DNA from: Bacillus zhangzhouensis
GTDB lineage: Bacteria; Bacillota; Bacilli; Bacillales; Bacillaceae
Reading direction: 5' to 3'
Assembly: GCF_000715205.1 (NCBI RefSeq)
Contig: NZ_JOTP01000001.1
Span: 1 to 64,000, forward strand
DNA: 64,000 bases
Shown: positions 30,475-39,061 of the stretch, one piece after another
How positions within the stretch are numbered: the stretch's first letter is position 1
How the letters are laid out: the number at the start of each line of letters is the position of its first letter
Position numbers and translations under genes: made by a program
Notes under the pieces: generated by a model
Database searches by the model: none
What the model was told of the DNA's origin: nothing
The model's input: the letters and a program-made list of their open reading frames with translations, nothing else

Positions 30475-31218
30475 ATGATTCAATCAGCCTTTTTACAGAA
30501 GATCGGATACGAAGGCAAGTCCATCACCTTTGATCACTTGCCTGCTTTATTAAAAAAGATGGCGTATACGTTTCCATTCGAAAACAGATCTGTGCTGAAC
30601 AAACAATCCTACGACTTGGATCAAGAAGGGTTGAAGCAGCATCTTCTTGAAGGAAAGAGAGGAGGTCTTTGTTATGATCTCAATCCTCTCTTATCTTATG
30701 TGTTAAAAGAGGCAGGACTCGCTGTACAGCTCGTTCAAGGGACAGTGTATAACAATGAAGCGGACACGTGGGCAATTGATGGCACGCATGTAGCCATAGT
30801 CCTGAAACATCAAAACGAACGCTTCCTCATTGATGCAGGTTTCGGAGCCAATTTACCACTTCAGCCTGTACCCTTTACAGGAGAATGGGTGGAAGCATCG
30901 TCTATTCATTTTCGCGTCAAAGCAGAGGAAACCGAAAAAGGGACACACTTGCTCCAATTAGATAGGGGAGAAGGTGCTGAAACAGGCTATGCTTTTACAT
31001 TAAAAGAAGTCGATGAGCACACTTTGGTCCAAATGAGGCAGGAGATTTATGAAAATGAAGCATCCCCTTTTAACAAAAGACCGCTTGCTTCAAAGCTGAC
31101 GCCAACAGGACGTGTGGTCGTCACGGAGGATCATGTCACCACACATGAACAAGAAGAAGTGTCGAAAAAGCCGCTCCCGCAGCCTTTTGAGGATTACGTG
31201 AAAACCCTTATACCGTGA
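30475..31218 (+). CDS. yvcN: Arylamine N-acetyltransferase (YvcN-like)
   Basis: The 247-residue protein belongs to the NAT family, which moves acetyl from acetyl-CoA to arylamines or hydrazines. The catalytic triad is visible: Cys66 in RGGLCYDLN, His105 in THVAIVL and Asp120 in FLIDAGFG. ATG 30475 is seven bases after AGGAGGG; the ATG at 30469 is only one base from it and unlikely. The natural substrate is unknown. Confidence 0.92.
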   Translation: MIQSAFLQKIGYEGKSITFDHLPALLKKMAYTFPFENRSVLNKQSYDLDQEGLKQHLLEGKRGGLCYDLNPLLSYVLKEAGLAVQLVQGTVYNNEADTWAIDGTHVAIVLKHQNERFLIDAGFGANLPLQPVPFTGEWVEASSIHFRVKAEETEKGTHLLQLDRGEGAETGYAFTLKEVDEHTLVQMRQEIYENEASPFNKRPLASKLTPTGRVVVTEDHVTTHEQEEVSKKPLPQPFEDYVKTLIP

Positions 31219-31226
31219 ACAACATC

Positions 31227-31261
31227 AAAAGACAGCCCGTTTGACCTAGGGCTGTCTTTTT
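31227..31261. terminator. Bidirectional terminator yvcN/RNase
   Basis: AAAAGACAGCCC and GGGCTGTCTTTT make a strong stem with a 10-nt loop, with A-run and T-run on the two sides. Confidence 0.93.
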
Positions 31262-31267
31262 CATTGA

Positions 31268-31762
31268 TTAACGAATACGTGTAAATGTCGCATAGTGGTC
31301 TGTTGTTTTGTAGATGAGCCAGTCACTTGAATACACGAGGCGGTCAGCATTACGGAAGCCGGAGACGTAGTTGATATCTGCCTCACGCCATGTTCGGCCG
31401 CTGGCTGAAGGAAGACGTCCCTCCCGGTTAGAGAAAACATCTCCACCGATGCTTTTGCCTGGCGCAACCTCCGCTAGATTTCCCTTCGATGCAACCCATC
31501 CAAGAGCACTTGCTTGTGATTTTGTGATGTAATTATCAGGTAGTCGCTTGTAGCGAATTAAATAGTCTGCCACTCCATCAAACGTATTAATGACGGCAAG
31601 GGTTCGCAAATCTGGTGCAAGTTGAATGGAAGCCGCTTCATTCGTGGTTGTTGGTGTAAGAGGTGTTTCTGCTTGAGCTTGCTGCGGGATAAATCCAGAA
31701 AACAGAATAGCAGCGATCAGAGCGAACATAGTAAAAATCGAACTTATTTTTTTCATCTTCAT
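31268..31762 (-). CDS. Binase-type secreted guanyl-specific ribonuclease
   Basis: The enzyme is a barnase/binase (RNase N1/T1-family) endoribonuclease cleaving after G. From the third ATG (31756) the signal peptide runs 29 residues to PQQAQA, the propeptide 24 residues, and the mature enzyme from AVINTF is 109 residues, as in B. intermedius binase. Catalytic residues are Glu in TWREADIN, Arg in SGFRNADR and His in TTDHYAT. One visible difference from binase is LPDNYIT, as in barnase. Of three in-frame ATGs (31768, 31762, 31756), 31762 lies six bases from AGGAGG. No barstar gene is in this window. A PhoP-like box lies upstream. Confidence 0.96.
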   Translation of the reverse strand: MKMKKISSIFTMFALIAAILFSGFIPQQAQAETPLTPTTTNEAASIQLAPDLRTLAVINTFDGVADYLIRYKRLPDNYITKSQASALGWVASKGNLAEVAPGKSIGGDVFSNREGRLPSASGRTWREADINYVSGFRNADRLVYSSDWLIYKTTDHYATFTRIR

Positions 31763-31819
31763 CTTCATCCTCCTATAAAGGAAATCGGATGCTGTCCTCT
31801 TGTTGCTTGTCTACCCCAT

Positions 31820-31851
31820 ATTATAGCACCCGAACATGAAGGAAATGTAAA
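31820..31851 (-). promoter_or_regulatory. RNase promoter with PhoP-like repeats
   Basis: Read on the minus strand, TTTACA-N5-TTCATG (31846-31851 and 31835-31840) gives two TTnACA-like repeats 11 nt apart, followed by TATAAT (31820-31825). No good -35 exists, as expected for an activated promoter. PhoP-PhoR control of the related binase gene under phosphate starvation is known. Confidence 0.65.
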
Positions 31852-31910
31852 GAATCAGGATCTTTGCTAAAATGAGGCTTTTTTCCCGAATCCATTCTGA
31901 TGAAATAAAT

Positions 31911-31935
31911 AAAAAGACGCAGTTCCCTGCGCCTT
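31911..31935 (-). terminator. Weak terminator after yvcT
   Basis: On the minus strand CGCAG/CTGCG with a 4-nt loop is followed by TCTTTTT. The stem is only 5 bp. Confidence 0.5.
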
Positions 31936-31941
31936 TTCCCA

Positions 31942-32922
31942 TTAAGTTGTGGCAAGCTCCTTCACAACATCAACAGGGGCCTTTCCATCAATTCCATGAA
32001 TCACATTATGAATGGCTCGTTTGAGCATGAGATCTCTTGTTGTTTCAGTAGCTGAACCGATGTGAGGGGCAAGAGTAACCTGGTTCATCTCCTTGAATGG
32101 ATGATCTTCTTGAAGCGGTTCTTGCTCATACACATCAAGACCTGCCCCTTTGATCCATCCCTCCTGAAGCGCTTGAATCAGACTTTGCTCATCCACTGTT
32201 TTTCCGCGGGAGATGTTCACGAATAAAGCTGTCTGCTTCATTAACTTAAATTCTCGTTCTCCCATCATATGATACGTTTCTTCGGTTAGCGGTGTGATCA
32301 AGACAATGATATCGGCTTGCTTCAGCAGGTCATCAAGTGCGCAATACACAGCGCCATACGTCGATTCAGCCTTTTCATTCCGACTCCGGTTATGATAGAG
32401 GACGTTCATATCAAAACCAAGTGCTGCCCGTTTGGCTACTTGCTCCCCTATACGGCCCATGCCAATAATGCCGAGCGTTTGATGATGAACATCGATGCCA
32501 AATATATCTTCTTCCTGTACAAATTTCGTCCATTTCCCCTCGCGGATAAAACGATCAAGCTCAGCAATTCTTCTCGCAGAGGAGAGAATGAGCGAAAAGG
32601 CAAGATCAGCGACGGTATGATCAAGTGTATAAGGAGTGTGCGTGCCGAGCACCCCTCTTTGTTTCATGGCTTTTATATCAAAGTTGTCATAGCCGACAGA
32701 GTTATTGCTCACCACCTTGAGTTTTGGTGCGTGATCTAATAGCTCCTGATCGATTTTCGTTCCAGACGTCAAAAGGCCATCAGCATGTTGTAGCTTCTCA
32801 AATAAAATATCTCTTGGAATGGGGTCCTTGGATTGCCACACCTCGTATGTACAATGTTCCTTTAGCATCTCCTCAAAAGAGGCAGGTAAGGGTTTGGCGA
32901 CAAAAATATGTGGCTTTATCAT
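31942..32922 (-). CDS. yvcT: D-2-hydroxyacid dehydrogenase (YvcT-like, glyoxylate/2-ketogluconate reductase type)
   Basis: The 326-residue protein is a D-isomer 2-hydroxyacid dehydrogenase. It shows NAD(P)-binding [16 protein letters not shown] near residue 152, catalytic Arg in [10 protein letters not shown] near 237, Glu in DVYEQEP near 268 and His in APHIGSAT near 288. Relatives reduce glyoxylate, hydroxypyruvate or 2-ketogluconate. A TTG at 32925 precedes the ATG at 32922, which lies seven bases after AAGGAG and is chosen. It is a single gene. Confidence 0.9.
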   Translation of the reverse strand: MIKPHIFVAKPLPASFEEMLKEHCTYEVWQSKDPIPRDILFEKLQHADGLLTSGTKIDQELLDHAPKLKVVSNNSVGYDNFDIKAMKQRGVLGTHTPYTLDHTVADLAFSLILSSARRIAELDRFIREGKWTKFVQEEDIFGIDVHHQTLGIIGMGRIGEQVAKRAALGFDMNVLYHNRSRNEKAESTYGAVYCALDDLLKQADIIVLITPLTEETYHMMGEREFKLMKQTALFVNISRGKTVDEQSLIQALQEGWIKGAGLDVYEQEPLQEDHPFKEMNQVTLAPHIGSATETTRDLMLKRAIHNVIHGIDGKAPVDVVKELATT

Positions 32923-33484
32923 CAACTCGCTCCTTTCAAATGGTTGGTCATCTTTCTCCTTTTATTATAAAGCAACCATTTTGGCAGTACACGTTTGAAT
33001 ATGAGCTACTCAATATTTAATATACTGAAATAATGGGAAAGAAGACGTTTTTTTAGTGAAAGACTAAATTCATCAGCCATCTGACGTCTTTTTATTATGT
33101 AGAAAAACGAGTAATTAGTAGATGTGGCATAGAAAAATGCCGGATGTTTTGAGAGATAATCTGACAAACTGGAAAATAGATCGAGGCTTTTTGATAGAAA
33201 ATTTATTATATTTGAAGTGTATTAAACGGGACGTCCATTTTCTACTAAACCTTTTCATCGTCTTTTGTTGAAATGAGAGCCATTATTTGAAAGCAAAAGC
33301 CGCATATCCCATGTGCTGAAGCGGAATAAAGGGCAAAATAGAGAAAATGCTTACATTTTTTCTCATCGTTTTCTCATTTTTTTCTTTTTTTTCTATCATT
33401 TTTCTTCTCTATGCTTGAGAGCACACAAGGGAAAAGGAGGACAGGCAAGGCGTTACAGCTTAAAAAAAGATGGGAGATGGCAAG
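32923..33484. other. Gene-free interval yvcT to yvdA
   Basis: This AT-rich 560-nt interval has no convincing gene. It holds the presumed yvcT promoter near 32950, the structured element at 33042-33093, a pyrimidine-rich stretch (about 33355-33415) and the yvdA ribosome-binding site. An open frame at 33313-33549 runs into yvdA in another frame and has no site. No clear SigA promoter for yvdA was found. Confidence 0.5.
33042..33093 (+). other. Nested hairpin with T-run, no adjacent gene
   Basis: AAGACGT at 33042-33048 pairs with ACGTCTT at 33084-33090, which is followed by TTT. Inside, TTTAGT-GAAAG-ACTAAA is a second perfect hairpin at 33052-33068. It resembles a terminator or attenuator but the nearest plus-strand gene upstream is yvcN, 1.8 kb away. 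Confidence 0.4.
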
Positions 33485-34066
33485 ATGGGATCAACATTAG
33501 AACAGATTCTTCAGCACAATGCAGATTTTGTGAAAGAGAGACAGTATGAGCCTTTCAAGGCGGGAAAATTTCCTGAGAAGAAATTGGTTATATTAACTTG
33601 TATGGATACACGCCTGTTGGAATTATTACCCCAATCCATGGGGCTTCGTAACGGTGATGCGAAGATCATTAAAAATGCAGGAGCCATCGTCACACATCCA
33701 TTTGGCAGTGTCATGCGGAGTATTTTACTAGCCATTTATGAGCTGAAAGCAGAGGAAGTGTGCATTGTGGGACATCATGAATGCGGAATGGCAGGTCTTG
33801 CGGCAGATCCTTTACTTGAAAAGGCCAAAGCACGCGGAATCGAAGAGAAATGTTTGAGCATTGTGAAAAACTCAGGGGTTGATTTAAAGGGCTGGCTGAC
33901 AGGCTTTGATTCGGTTGAAGAGAGCGTGTCCCAAAGCGTGAAATTAGTCAAGGAACATCCGCTTATGCCAAATGATGTGGCTGTTCATGGACTGGTGATT
34001 CATCCAGCAACAGGAAAGCTAGATGTCGTTGTAAAAGACAAACAGATCGATCCACAGTATACCTAA
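33485..34066 (+). CDS. yvdA: YvdA-like beta-carbonic anhydrase
   Basis: The 193-residue enzyme interconverts carbon dioxide and bicarbonate. Beta-class zinc ligands are Cys39 (LTCMDTR, with the Asp41-Arg43 dyad), His97 and Cys100 (GHHECGM). ATG 33485 has GGGAG 8 nt ahead; ATG 33470 lacks a site. It is 37 nt before a SulP anion transporter, suggesting that the two genes supply and interconvert bicarbonate together. Confidence 0.93.
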   Translation: MGSTLEQILQHNADFVKERQYEPFKAGKFPEKKLVILTCMDTRLLELLPQSMGLRNGDAKIIKNAGAIVTHPFGSVMRSILLAIYELKAEEVCIVGHHECGMAGLAADPLLEKAKARGIEEKCLSIVKNSGVDLKGWLTGFDSVEESVSQSVKLVKEHPLMPNDVAVHGLVIHPATGKLDVVVKDKQIDPQYT

Positions 34067-34103
34067 ATCATCTACACATACTTGAAGGAGGCCAACACAT
34101 ACC

Positions 34104-35726
34104 ATGCGTTTTTATGGAAGATTTGAAGGTTATGATACATCAAAGTTTAGACGTGATTTAATCGCTGGGCTTGTCGTGGGCGTTGTGGCAATTCCTTTAG
34201 GCATGGCATTTGCCATTGCATCTGGTGTCGGACCAGAATATGGATTATACACAGTCATCGTTGCAGGCATTTTGATTTCATTGTTCGGTGGTTCAAAGTA
34301 TCAGATCGGCGGGCCGACCGGGGCGTTTGTTCCGATTTTATTCGGAATTGTCAGCCAGTACGGTATTGAAAACTTGCTCATTGCCGGTTTTATGGCAGGC
34401 TGTATGCTTGTATTGTTCGGAATATTCAAACTAGGGAAGCTCATGAAATTTATTCCTCGTCCGGTTATCATCGGCTTTACTGCTGGCATTGCTGTCATTA
34501 TTTTTTCAGGGCAGATTGCCAACTTCCTCGGATTAAAGGGTGTTGAAAAGCATGAAAGCTTTTTCCTCAATATGAGAGAAATCGTGGTCCATCTCGGTAC
34601 CACAAATAGTCTCGCTATCATCACAGCCGTCATCGGGCTCATCGTGATTTTGGTGGCGCAAAAATACATTCCCAAAATACCTGGTGCTCTATTAGGTCTA
34701 CTCGTTTCAACATTTGTAGCCGTTCTCTTTTTTCAAGGACAAGTTGAAACAATTGGCTCTGCATATGGCGAAATCCCTCGCCAGCTGCCAAGCTTCGCTT
34801 TTCCTGAATTAACGATTGAAAAAATGATATACCTGCTGCCTCCAGCAATTGTCATTGCGCTGTTAGGCGGCGTGGAGTCGATCTTGTCAGCAATGGTCGC
34901 CGATCATATGAAAGGCTCTAAGCATGACAGCAACAAGGAGCTTGTCGGGCAAGGAATCGCCAATATGGCGGCACCGCTCTTCGGAGGGATTCCAGCAACT
35001 GGAGCGATTGCACGTACGGCAACGAACATCAAAAATGGCGGAGCAAGTCCGATTTCAGGTGTTGTGCATGGCGTCGTTGTATTGCTCATCTTAATGCTAT
35101 TTGCGCCATATGCATCCATGATTCCACTTGCTGCCATGGCACCAATTTTAATGTTTGTTGCTTGGAATATGAGTGAGAAAAAAGAGTTTATGAATATTGT
35201 GAAAGTGAGAAATGCGGATTCACTTGTACTTGTCGTGACCTTCCTCTTAACGGTCATAGGTGATTTGATTATTGGGGTCACCGCAGGTCTCATTTTAGCA
35301 TTTATCGCCTTTATCAAAAAAATGAGCCAGACGACCAACATTCATGCAAATGTTGCGGTTCCCCAAATAGAAACGGCAGCCACTTTAGAAAAACACGCCG
35401 ATCAGAAAGGAATTAGTATGTATTCCATTGAGGGACCACTGTTCTTCGGTACAACAGATTCATTGGAAAATTCGATTTTGGATCATGTCCAGACAAAGCC
35501 GAAAACGCTCATCCTGCTCATGAATAAAGTCAATTATATGGATACATCAGCAGAAGCGGTCCTGATGAATATCTCCAATCGTTTAAAGCATCATAACGGA
35601 AAACTGATGATTGTCGGACTTCAATCACAGCCAAAGGAACTTTTGCATCGTACTGGCCTTTTCCATCATATTGGAAAGCAGCATTTCTTTGAACGAACGG
35701 ATGATATTTCACCACAGCATCTATAA
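34104..35726 (+). CDS. yvdB: SulP-family anion transporter with STAS domain (YvdB-like)
   Basis: The 540-residue protein has 10-14 predicted membrane helices (about residues 20-410) with SulP features such as the N-terminal RRDLIAGLVVGVVAIPLGMA and IPATGAIARTATN, followed by a C-terminal STAS domain (about 440-535; YMDTSAEAVLMN). SulP members carry sulfate, bicarbonate or dicarboxylates. The neighbouring carbonic anhydrase favours bicarbonate, as with BicA-type pairs; this is inference. No cysteine biosynthesis gene is nearby. Confidence 0.9.
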   Translation: MRFYGRFEGYDTSKFRRDLIAGLVVGVVAIPLGMAFAIASGVGPEYGLYTVIVAGILISLFGGSKYQIGGPTGAFVPILFGIVSQYGIENLLIAGFMAGCMLVLFGIFKLGKLMKFIPRPVIIGFTAGIAVIIFSGQIANFLGLKGVEKHESFFLNMREIVVHLGTTNSLAIITAVIGLIVILVAQKYIPKIPGALLGLLVSTFVAVLFFQGQVETIGSAYGEIPRQLPSFAFPELTIEKMIYLLPPAIVIALLGGVESILSAMVADHMKGSKHDSNKELVGQGIANMAAPLFGGIPATGAIARTATNIKNGGASPISGVVHGVVVLLILMLFAPYASMIPLAAMAPILMFVAWNMSEKKEFMNIVKVRNADSLVLVVTFLLTVIGDLIIGVTAGLILAFIAFIKKMSQTTNIHANVAVPQIETAATLEKHADQKGISMYSIEGPLFFGTTDSLENSILDHVQTKPKTLILLMNKVNYMDTSAEAVLMNISNRLKHHNGKLMIVGLQSQPKELLHRTGLFHHIGKQHFFERTDDISPQHL

Positions 35727-35732
35727 GGGGAT

Positions 35733-35768
35733 AAAAAAAGCACGTGACAGTTTGGTCACGTGCTTTTT
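35733..35768. terminator. Bidirectional terminator yvdB/yvdC
   Basis: GCACGTGAC and GTCACGTGC form a 9-bp stem around AGTTTG, flanked by A7 and T5. It overlaps the 3' end of yvdC. Confidence 0.93.
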
Positions 35769-36097
35769 GCCTGTTCTATCTCAGTAGAAAAACGTTTTGT
35801 GAGTTTCTGTTGATGAGAGGCGAAAACCTCTTCTAATGTCACATCATAAAGATCAGCTAAAACGAGTAGATTCGCTAACACATCACCCATTTCTTCGATA
35901 AGGTCTTTCTTTAACTCTAGTGTTTCTTGTATTTTTTCATCAGGCCGATCACGCCCAATTTCTACGGCTCTAACCGCACGAGCGAGTTCTCCCGTTTCTT
36001 CCATAAGGAAGCCTAACCGAATAAACGGCCCGTATTTTGTCCAATTTCTCATTTCGTAAAACTCCTTGATCCACTTCTCTATCTCAGTTGTTTGCAT
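35756..36097 (-). CDS. yvdC: YvdC, MazG-like nucleotide pyrophosphohydrolase
   Basis: The 113-residue protein is a compact all-alpha MazG-type NTP pyrophosphatase. Metal-binding pairs are EETGELARAVR near residue 30 and EEMGDVLANLLVLAD near 68, separated by a Glu/Lys-rich helix. Such enzymes remove aberrant nucleotides; the substrate is not known. It is convergent with the SulP gene and divergent from yvdD. Confidence 0.9.
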   Translation of the reverse strand: MQTTEIEKWIKEFYEMRNWTKYGPFIRLGFLMEETGELARAVRAVEIGRDRPDEKIQETLELKKDLIEEMGDVLANLLVLADLYDVTLEEVFASHQQKLTKRFSTEIEQAKST

Positions 36098-36233
36098 TTT
36101 CTTTATACAGCTCCTTATATGGTGTTCATTTTTTCATTTTACACTATATATAGATGAATCGGCTGTTTCTTTACAATTAATTATAGTAGAATGAGTGAGT
36201 GAAGAAATCATAGAGAGAGATGGAGCTGTTTTG

Positions 36234-36812
36234 ATGAAAACGATTTGTGTGTTTGCTGGTTCGAATCCAGGTGTGAATGACATCTACAAACAAAAGGCTG
36301 TCGAGCTAGGTGCTTATATGGCAGAGCAAGGAATCCGTCTAATATACGGCGGCTCACGAATTGGACTAATGGGAGCCATTGCAGATGAGGTATTGAAAAA
36401 TGGCGGGCAAGTCATTGGGGTCATGCCAAAAGGGCTTTTTAGAGGAGAGGTTGTGCATCAAGAGCTAACAGAATTAATAGAAGTAAAAGGGATGCATGAA
36501 CGAAAAGCGAAAATGAGCGAGCTGGCCGATGGATTTATTGCCATGCCAGGCGGCTTTGGTACATATGAAGAATTATTTGAGGTGTTATGCTGGGCACAAA
36601 TTGGGATTCACCAAAAGCCAATCGGATTGTATCAAGTGAATGACTATTTCAAGCCGCTCATTGACATGGTGAAGTTCAGTGTACAGGAAGGTTTTTCGAA
36701 TGAATCGCATCTTCAATTATTGCATTCTTCCGCAGAGCCGGAAGAATTGATTTCACAGATGGCATCTTATCAAACACCAACTCTTCAGCAGAAATGGACG
36801 GAGCTGTCTTAA
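36234..36812 (+). CDS. yvdD: YvdD, LOG-family protein
   Basis: The 192-residue Rossmann-like protein carries [13 protein letters not shown] near residue 40 and the LOG signature PGGFGTYEE near 115. LOG proteins release cytokinin bases from nucleoside monophosphates; in bacteria the activity is a nucleotide phosphoribohydrolase, and older annotation as lysine decarboxylase is wrong. ATG 36234 has GGAG 8 nt before it; an upstream ATG at 36195 has none. Confidence 0.93.
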   Translation: MKTICVFAGSNPGVNDIYKQKAVELGAYMAEQGIRLIYGGSRIGLMGAIADEVLKNGGQVIGVMPKGLFRGEVVHQELTELIEVKGMHERKAKMSELADGFIAMPGGFGTYEELFEVLCWAQIGIHQKPIGLYQVNDYFKPLIDMVKFSVQEGFSNESHLQLLHSSAEPEELISQMASYQTPTLQQKWTELS

Positions 36813-36816
36813 TAAC

Positions 36817-36855
36817 AAAAAACCGTCTGTTCAAAGGAGCAGACGGTTTGTTTTG
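36817..36855. terminator. Bidirectional terminator yvdD/clpP
   Basis: AAACCGTCTG and CAGACGGTTT form a 10-bp stem; A-run and TTTGTTTTG flank it. Confidence 0.9.
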
Positions 36856-36858
36856 TCA

Positions 36859-37455
36859 TTATTTTTGTTCTTCTGCATTACGTGTCAAGACTTTGTCAAT
36901 GAGTCCGTATTGAAGAGCTTCTTCTGCTGTTTTGAAGTTGTCACGATCTGTATCGCGCTCAATCACTTCAATTGGCTGACCAGTACGTTCAGCAAGTACT
37001 TGGTTCAGTTTATCGCGTAAAGAAAGGATTCGTTTTGCCGCAATTTCAATTTCTGTCGCTTGACCTTGGGCACCGCCTAGTGGTTGATGAATCATCACTT
37101 CACTGTTTGGAAGGGCATAACGCTTACCTTTTTCACCAGCAGCAAGCAGGAACGCACCCATTGATGCAGCCATACCAATACAAATAGTTGATACCTTTGG
37201 TTTAATAAATTGCATCGTATCGTAAATGGCCATACCAGCTGTGATAGAACCGCCAGGGCTGTTAATGTAGATAGAGATATCTTTCTCTGGATCTTCAGCT
37301 TCTAAGAAAAGCAGCTGTGACACGATGGAGTTGGCAACATTGTCATCGATCGCAGAACCAAGCATGATAATACGGTCTTTTAAAAGACGAGAATAGATGT
37401 CGTAAGCTCTTTCCCCACGATTTGTTTGTTCAATGACTGTAGGTATTAAATTCAT
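36859..37455 (-). CDS. clpP: ClpP, ATP-dependent protease proteolytic subunit
   Basis: ClpP forms the tetradecameric serine protease core used with ClpC, ClpX and ClpE for protein quality control and regulated proteolysis. The 198-residue sequence contains the triad Ser98 (GMAASMG), His123 (MIHQPLGG) and Asp172 (RDTDRDNF). It is a single gene under a SigA promoter overlapped by a CtsR box. Confidence 0.98.
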   Translation of the reverse strand: MNLIPTVIEQTNRGERAYDIYSRLLKDRIIMLGSAIDDNVANSIVSQLLFLEAEDPEKDISIYINSPGGSITAGMAIYDTMQFIKPKVSTICIGMAASMGAFLLAAGEKGKRYALPNSEVMIHQPLGGAQGQATEIEIAAKRILSLRDKLNQVLAERTGQPIEVIERDTDRDNFKTAEEALQYGLIDKVLTRNAEEQK

Positions 37456-37494
37456 AATGTTCCTCCTTCACCTTTTAGGTAAGTATGTAACTCA

Positions 37495-37524
37495 ATGATA
37501 CATTTTTGGTCAATAAAGGTCAAA
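37495..37524 (-). promoter_or_regulatory. clpP SigA promoter overlapped by a CtsR box
   Basis: On the minus strand TTGACC (37518-37523), 17 nt and TATCAT (37495-37500) make a SigA promoter. On the plus strand GGTCAAT-AAA-GGTCAAA at 37508-37524 matches the CtsR heptad repeat (A/G)GTCAAA-N3-(A/G)GTCAAA with one mismatch, covering the -35 and spacer, so CtsR would block polymerase until heat or misfolding stress. Confidence 0.88.
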
Positions 37525-37708
37525 CAAAACGCTGACCTAAAATCAAATCCCTCTATCCATTTTCCCCAAAGTTTTTGCACTTCAAACCATCATATGAGTA
37601 TATGTATTTGAAAGAAGAAAATACATTGGCAGGTCTGATGATTCATTATTGCTTTCTTGCAGCATTTCCCTTATAATTTGATATGCTGACGTTCAAAAAA
37701 CATATCGT

Positions 37709-37784
37709 GCGCTCGTAGCTCAGTTGGATAGAGCGGTGGTTTCCGGTACCACGTCTGCCGGGGGTTCGAATCCCTCCGAGCGCG
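37709..37784 (+). tRNA. tRNA-Arg (anticodon CCG)
   Basis: A complete cloverleaf is readable: acceptor GCGCTCG/CGAGCGC, D arm GCTC/GAGC, anticodon stem GTGGT/ACCAC with loop TTCCGGT (anticodon CCG at 37743-37745, reading CGG) and T arm with GGTTCGAATCC. No CCA is encoded. Its 3' end is the attachment core of the adjoining element remnant. Confidence 0.96.
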
Positions 37785-37785
37785 T
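37774..37785 (+). repeat. Left attachment-site repeat in the tRNA-Arg 3' end
   Basis: CTCCGAGCGCGT covers the last bases of the tRNA gene and recurs exactly at 39184-39195, followed in both places by a TCTTGA motif (with one extra T in the distal copy). This is the arrangement left by a tRNA-targeting integrase. Confidence 0.8.
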
Positions 37786-37895
37786 CTTGAGTATCCGATA
37801 GAATTCGATTTATAATTTGTGGAAAAGCTGAAAACCCTTTGAAATAAAGTGTTTTTTTGTTTTTTATGTGATTGGATTTACGTGAGTAAACGATA

Positions 37896-38219
37896 TTATT
37901 TCATTTCGTTTTGCACAAATTTTTCACTCGCTGCACTTTCAAGTAATAACTTTTTTTGAAACAAATCAAAAGTGTTTTTATTTTCTTCTTCTCTAAGCTC
38001 CTTCACCACATGAGCATAATATCTAAGTGTTGTGTCAAAGCTAGCATGTCCTAGTCTTTCTAAAACATAATAAATAGATATTTTCTTGTAAAGAAGTATG
38101 CTGGCATGGGTGTGTCTTAGATCAGATGGCGTACCATGGGACGAATTGAATAAGTGAAACTGACCGAAAGGCATTCTATAATTGGATGCCTTTTTGTTTT
38201 GAAAAGGCTTTTTTCGCAA
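37896..38219 (-). pseudogene. C-terminal fragment of a tyrosine integrase
   Basis: About 75 residues from SDLRHTHASILL to the end correspond to the catalytic C terminus of a phage/ICE integrase: R of the HxxR box (DLRHTHAS), RLGHASFDTTLRYYAH with the second His and the nucleophilic Tyr. The N-terminal arm-binding and core-binding domains and the first catalytic Arg are missing, and the first 30 or so codons of the open frame are unrelated, so it cannot be active. It points toward the tRNA-Arg 110 nt away, as is usual for an integrase beside its attachment site. Confidence 0.85.
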
Positions 38220-38308
38220 ATAATGTTGCTTTATAGCGTAAGAAATTTATCCTTATTGATTTTATGAGATTTATACGCATAATTGTAACTAAGGGAGATG
38301 ATTCCAAG

Positions 38309-38686
38309 TTGAGTACACAGAATATCAGCACAACAGTTTCAGGAGATTTAATTATTACCCATTTAATTGGCAAGATTAAAACAGATGATGTTAATGAATG
38401 GTTTTATGAGTTCGAGCAGGTTTGTCAGCAATTCATTTCCGAGGGGCGAAAATACAAATTGTTGGTGGATAGAAAAGGATACACGCCAGATCATTTTTCT
38501 GTTCAAAAAGCATGGAAAGATAAGTTCTTCAATGAAACCATTTTGAATCAAAGCAAGGCAATTGCGTTTCTCCTTGAAGAAGGGGAGATAATGAATTATT
38601 TACAACAATCCAATACAAAAGAATCTGTAAAATTTTTTGATAATTATGAACAAGCATTTATTTGGTTGAATGAATATCCAATATAA
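38309..38686 (+). CDS. Unknown protein, possibly SpoIIAA/STAS-like, cargo of the integrated remnant
   Basis: The 125-residue product has alternating strands and helices, with GDLIITHLIGKIKTDDV near the N terminus and KLLVDRKGYTPDHFSV mid-protein. This suggests a STAS-like (SpoIIAA-like) fold, but I do not recognise the family securely. TTG 38309 follows AAGGGAG at 11 nt; an ATG at 38264 would add 15 residues but has no site. It is intact, has its own terminator and lies between the integrase fragment and the distal repeat, so it is presumably leftover cargo. Confidence 0.65.
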   Translation: MSTQNISTTVSGDLIITHLIGKIKTDDVNEWFYEFEQVCQQFISEGRKYKLLVDRKGYTPDHFSVQKAWKDKFFNETILNQSKAIAFLLEEGEIMNYLQQSNTKESVKFFDNYEQAFIWLNEYPI

Positions 38687-38697
38687 AACCTTTATTG

Positions 38698-38728
38698 AAC
38701 CAGTTGCTCTCAATCAACTGGTTTTTTT
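38698..38728 (+). terminator. Terminator after the unknown gene
   Basis: AACCAGTTG and CAACTGGTT form a 9-bp perfect stem with an 8-nt loop, followed by seven T residues. Confidence 0.92.
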
Positions 38729-38766
38729 ATGCCCGTAATGTTGCTGTTGTCATAAAATTCACTTGT

Positions 38767-38858
38767 TTACAAGCTTCCAACACCATTGTTTTTCTTCGCA
38801 GATTCTTGTCCAATTGCTTGTGCAATTCTAAGTGAGTCAGTTCCCTGCAAACGAATGT
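38767..38858 (-). pseudogene. Short gene remnant (about 30 codons)
   Basis: On the minus strand an open stretch ending RIAQAIGQESAKKNNGVGSL then stop reads like the C terminus of a real protein, but a stop lies 30 codons upstream and no start or ribosome-binding site exists. It is probably decayed element DNA. Family not recognised. Confidence 0.3.
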
Positions 38859-38924
38859 TCTGGGTCTGTTATATCACAGGCTTTCTAATAGCAACAATAT
38901 TTCAGAAAAGAGCCTTTGAAAAAA

Positions 38925-39061
38925 ATGAAGGTTAAAGATAAATTTATAAATTATGGATCAAGAGCTATAAGTGATTATTCTCACGATGAAGATGCTTGGA
39001 CAAAAAAAATGAACGCGAAATTATTTCTTATACACATGCAGATAACTTGTTAATAGAGTAG
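38925..39061 (+). pseudogene. Frameshifted small gene remnant
   Basis: From ATG 38925 the frame reads MKVKDKFINYGSRAISDYSH and is then disrupted at an A8 run near 39002; shifting frame continues with EREIISYTHADNLLIE to the stop at 39061. The coding-like continuation in a second frame suggests a slipped homopolymer. The protein is not recognised. Confidence 0.4.

Noticed and set aside
33313-33549. 78-codon frame before yvdA
   Set aside because: Its poly-Phe stretch comes from a pyrimidine tract, it has no site, and it overlaps the carbonic anhydrase start in another frame.
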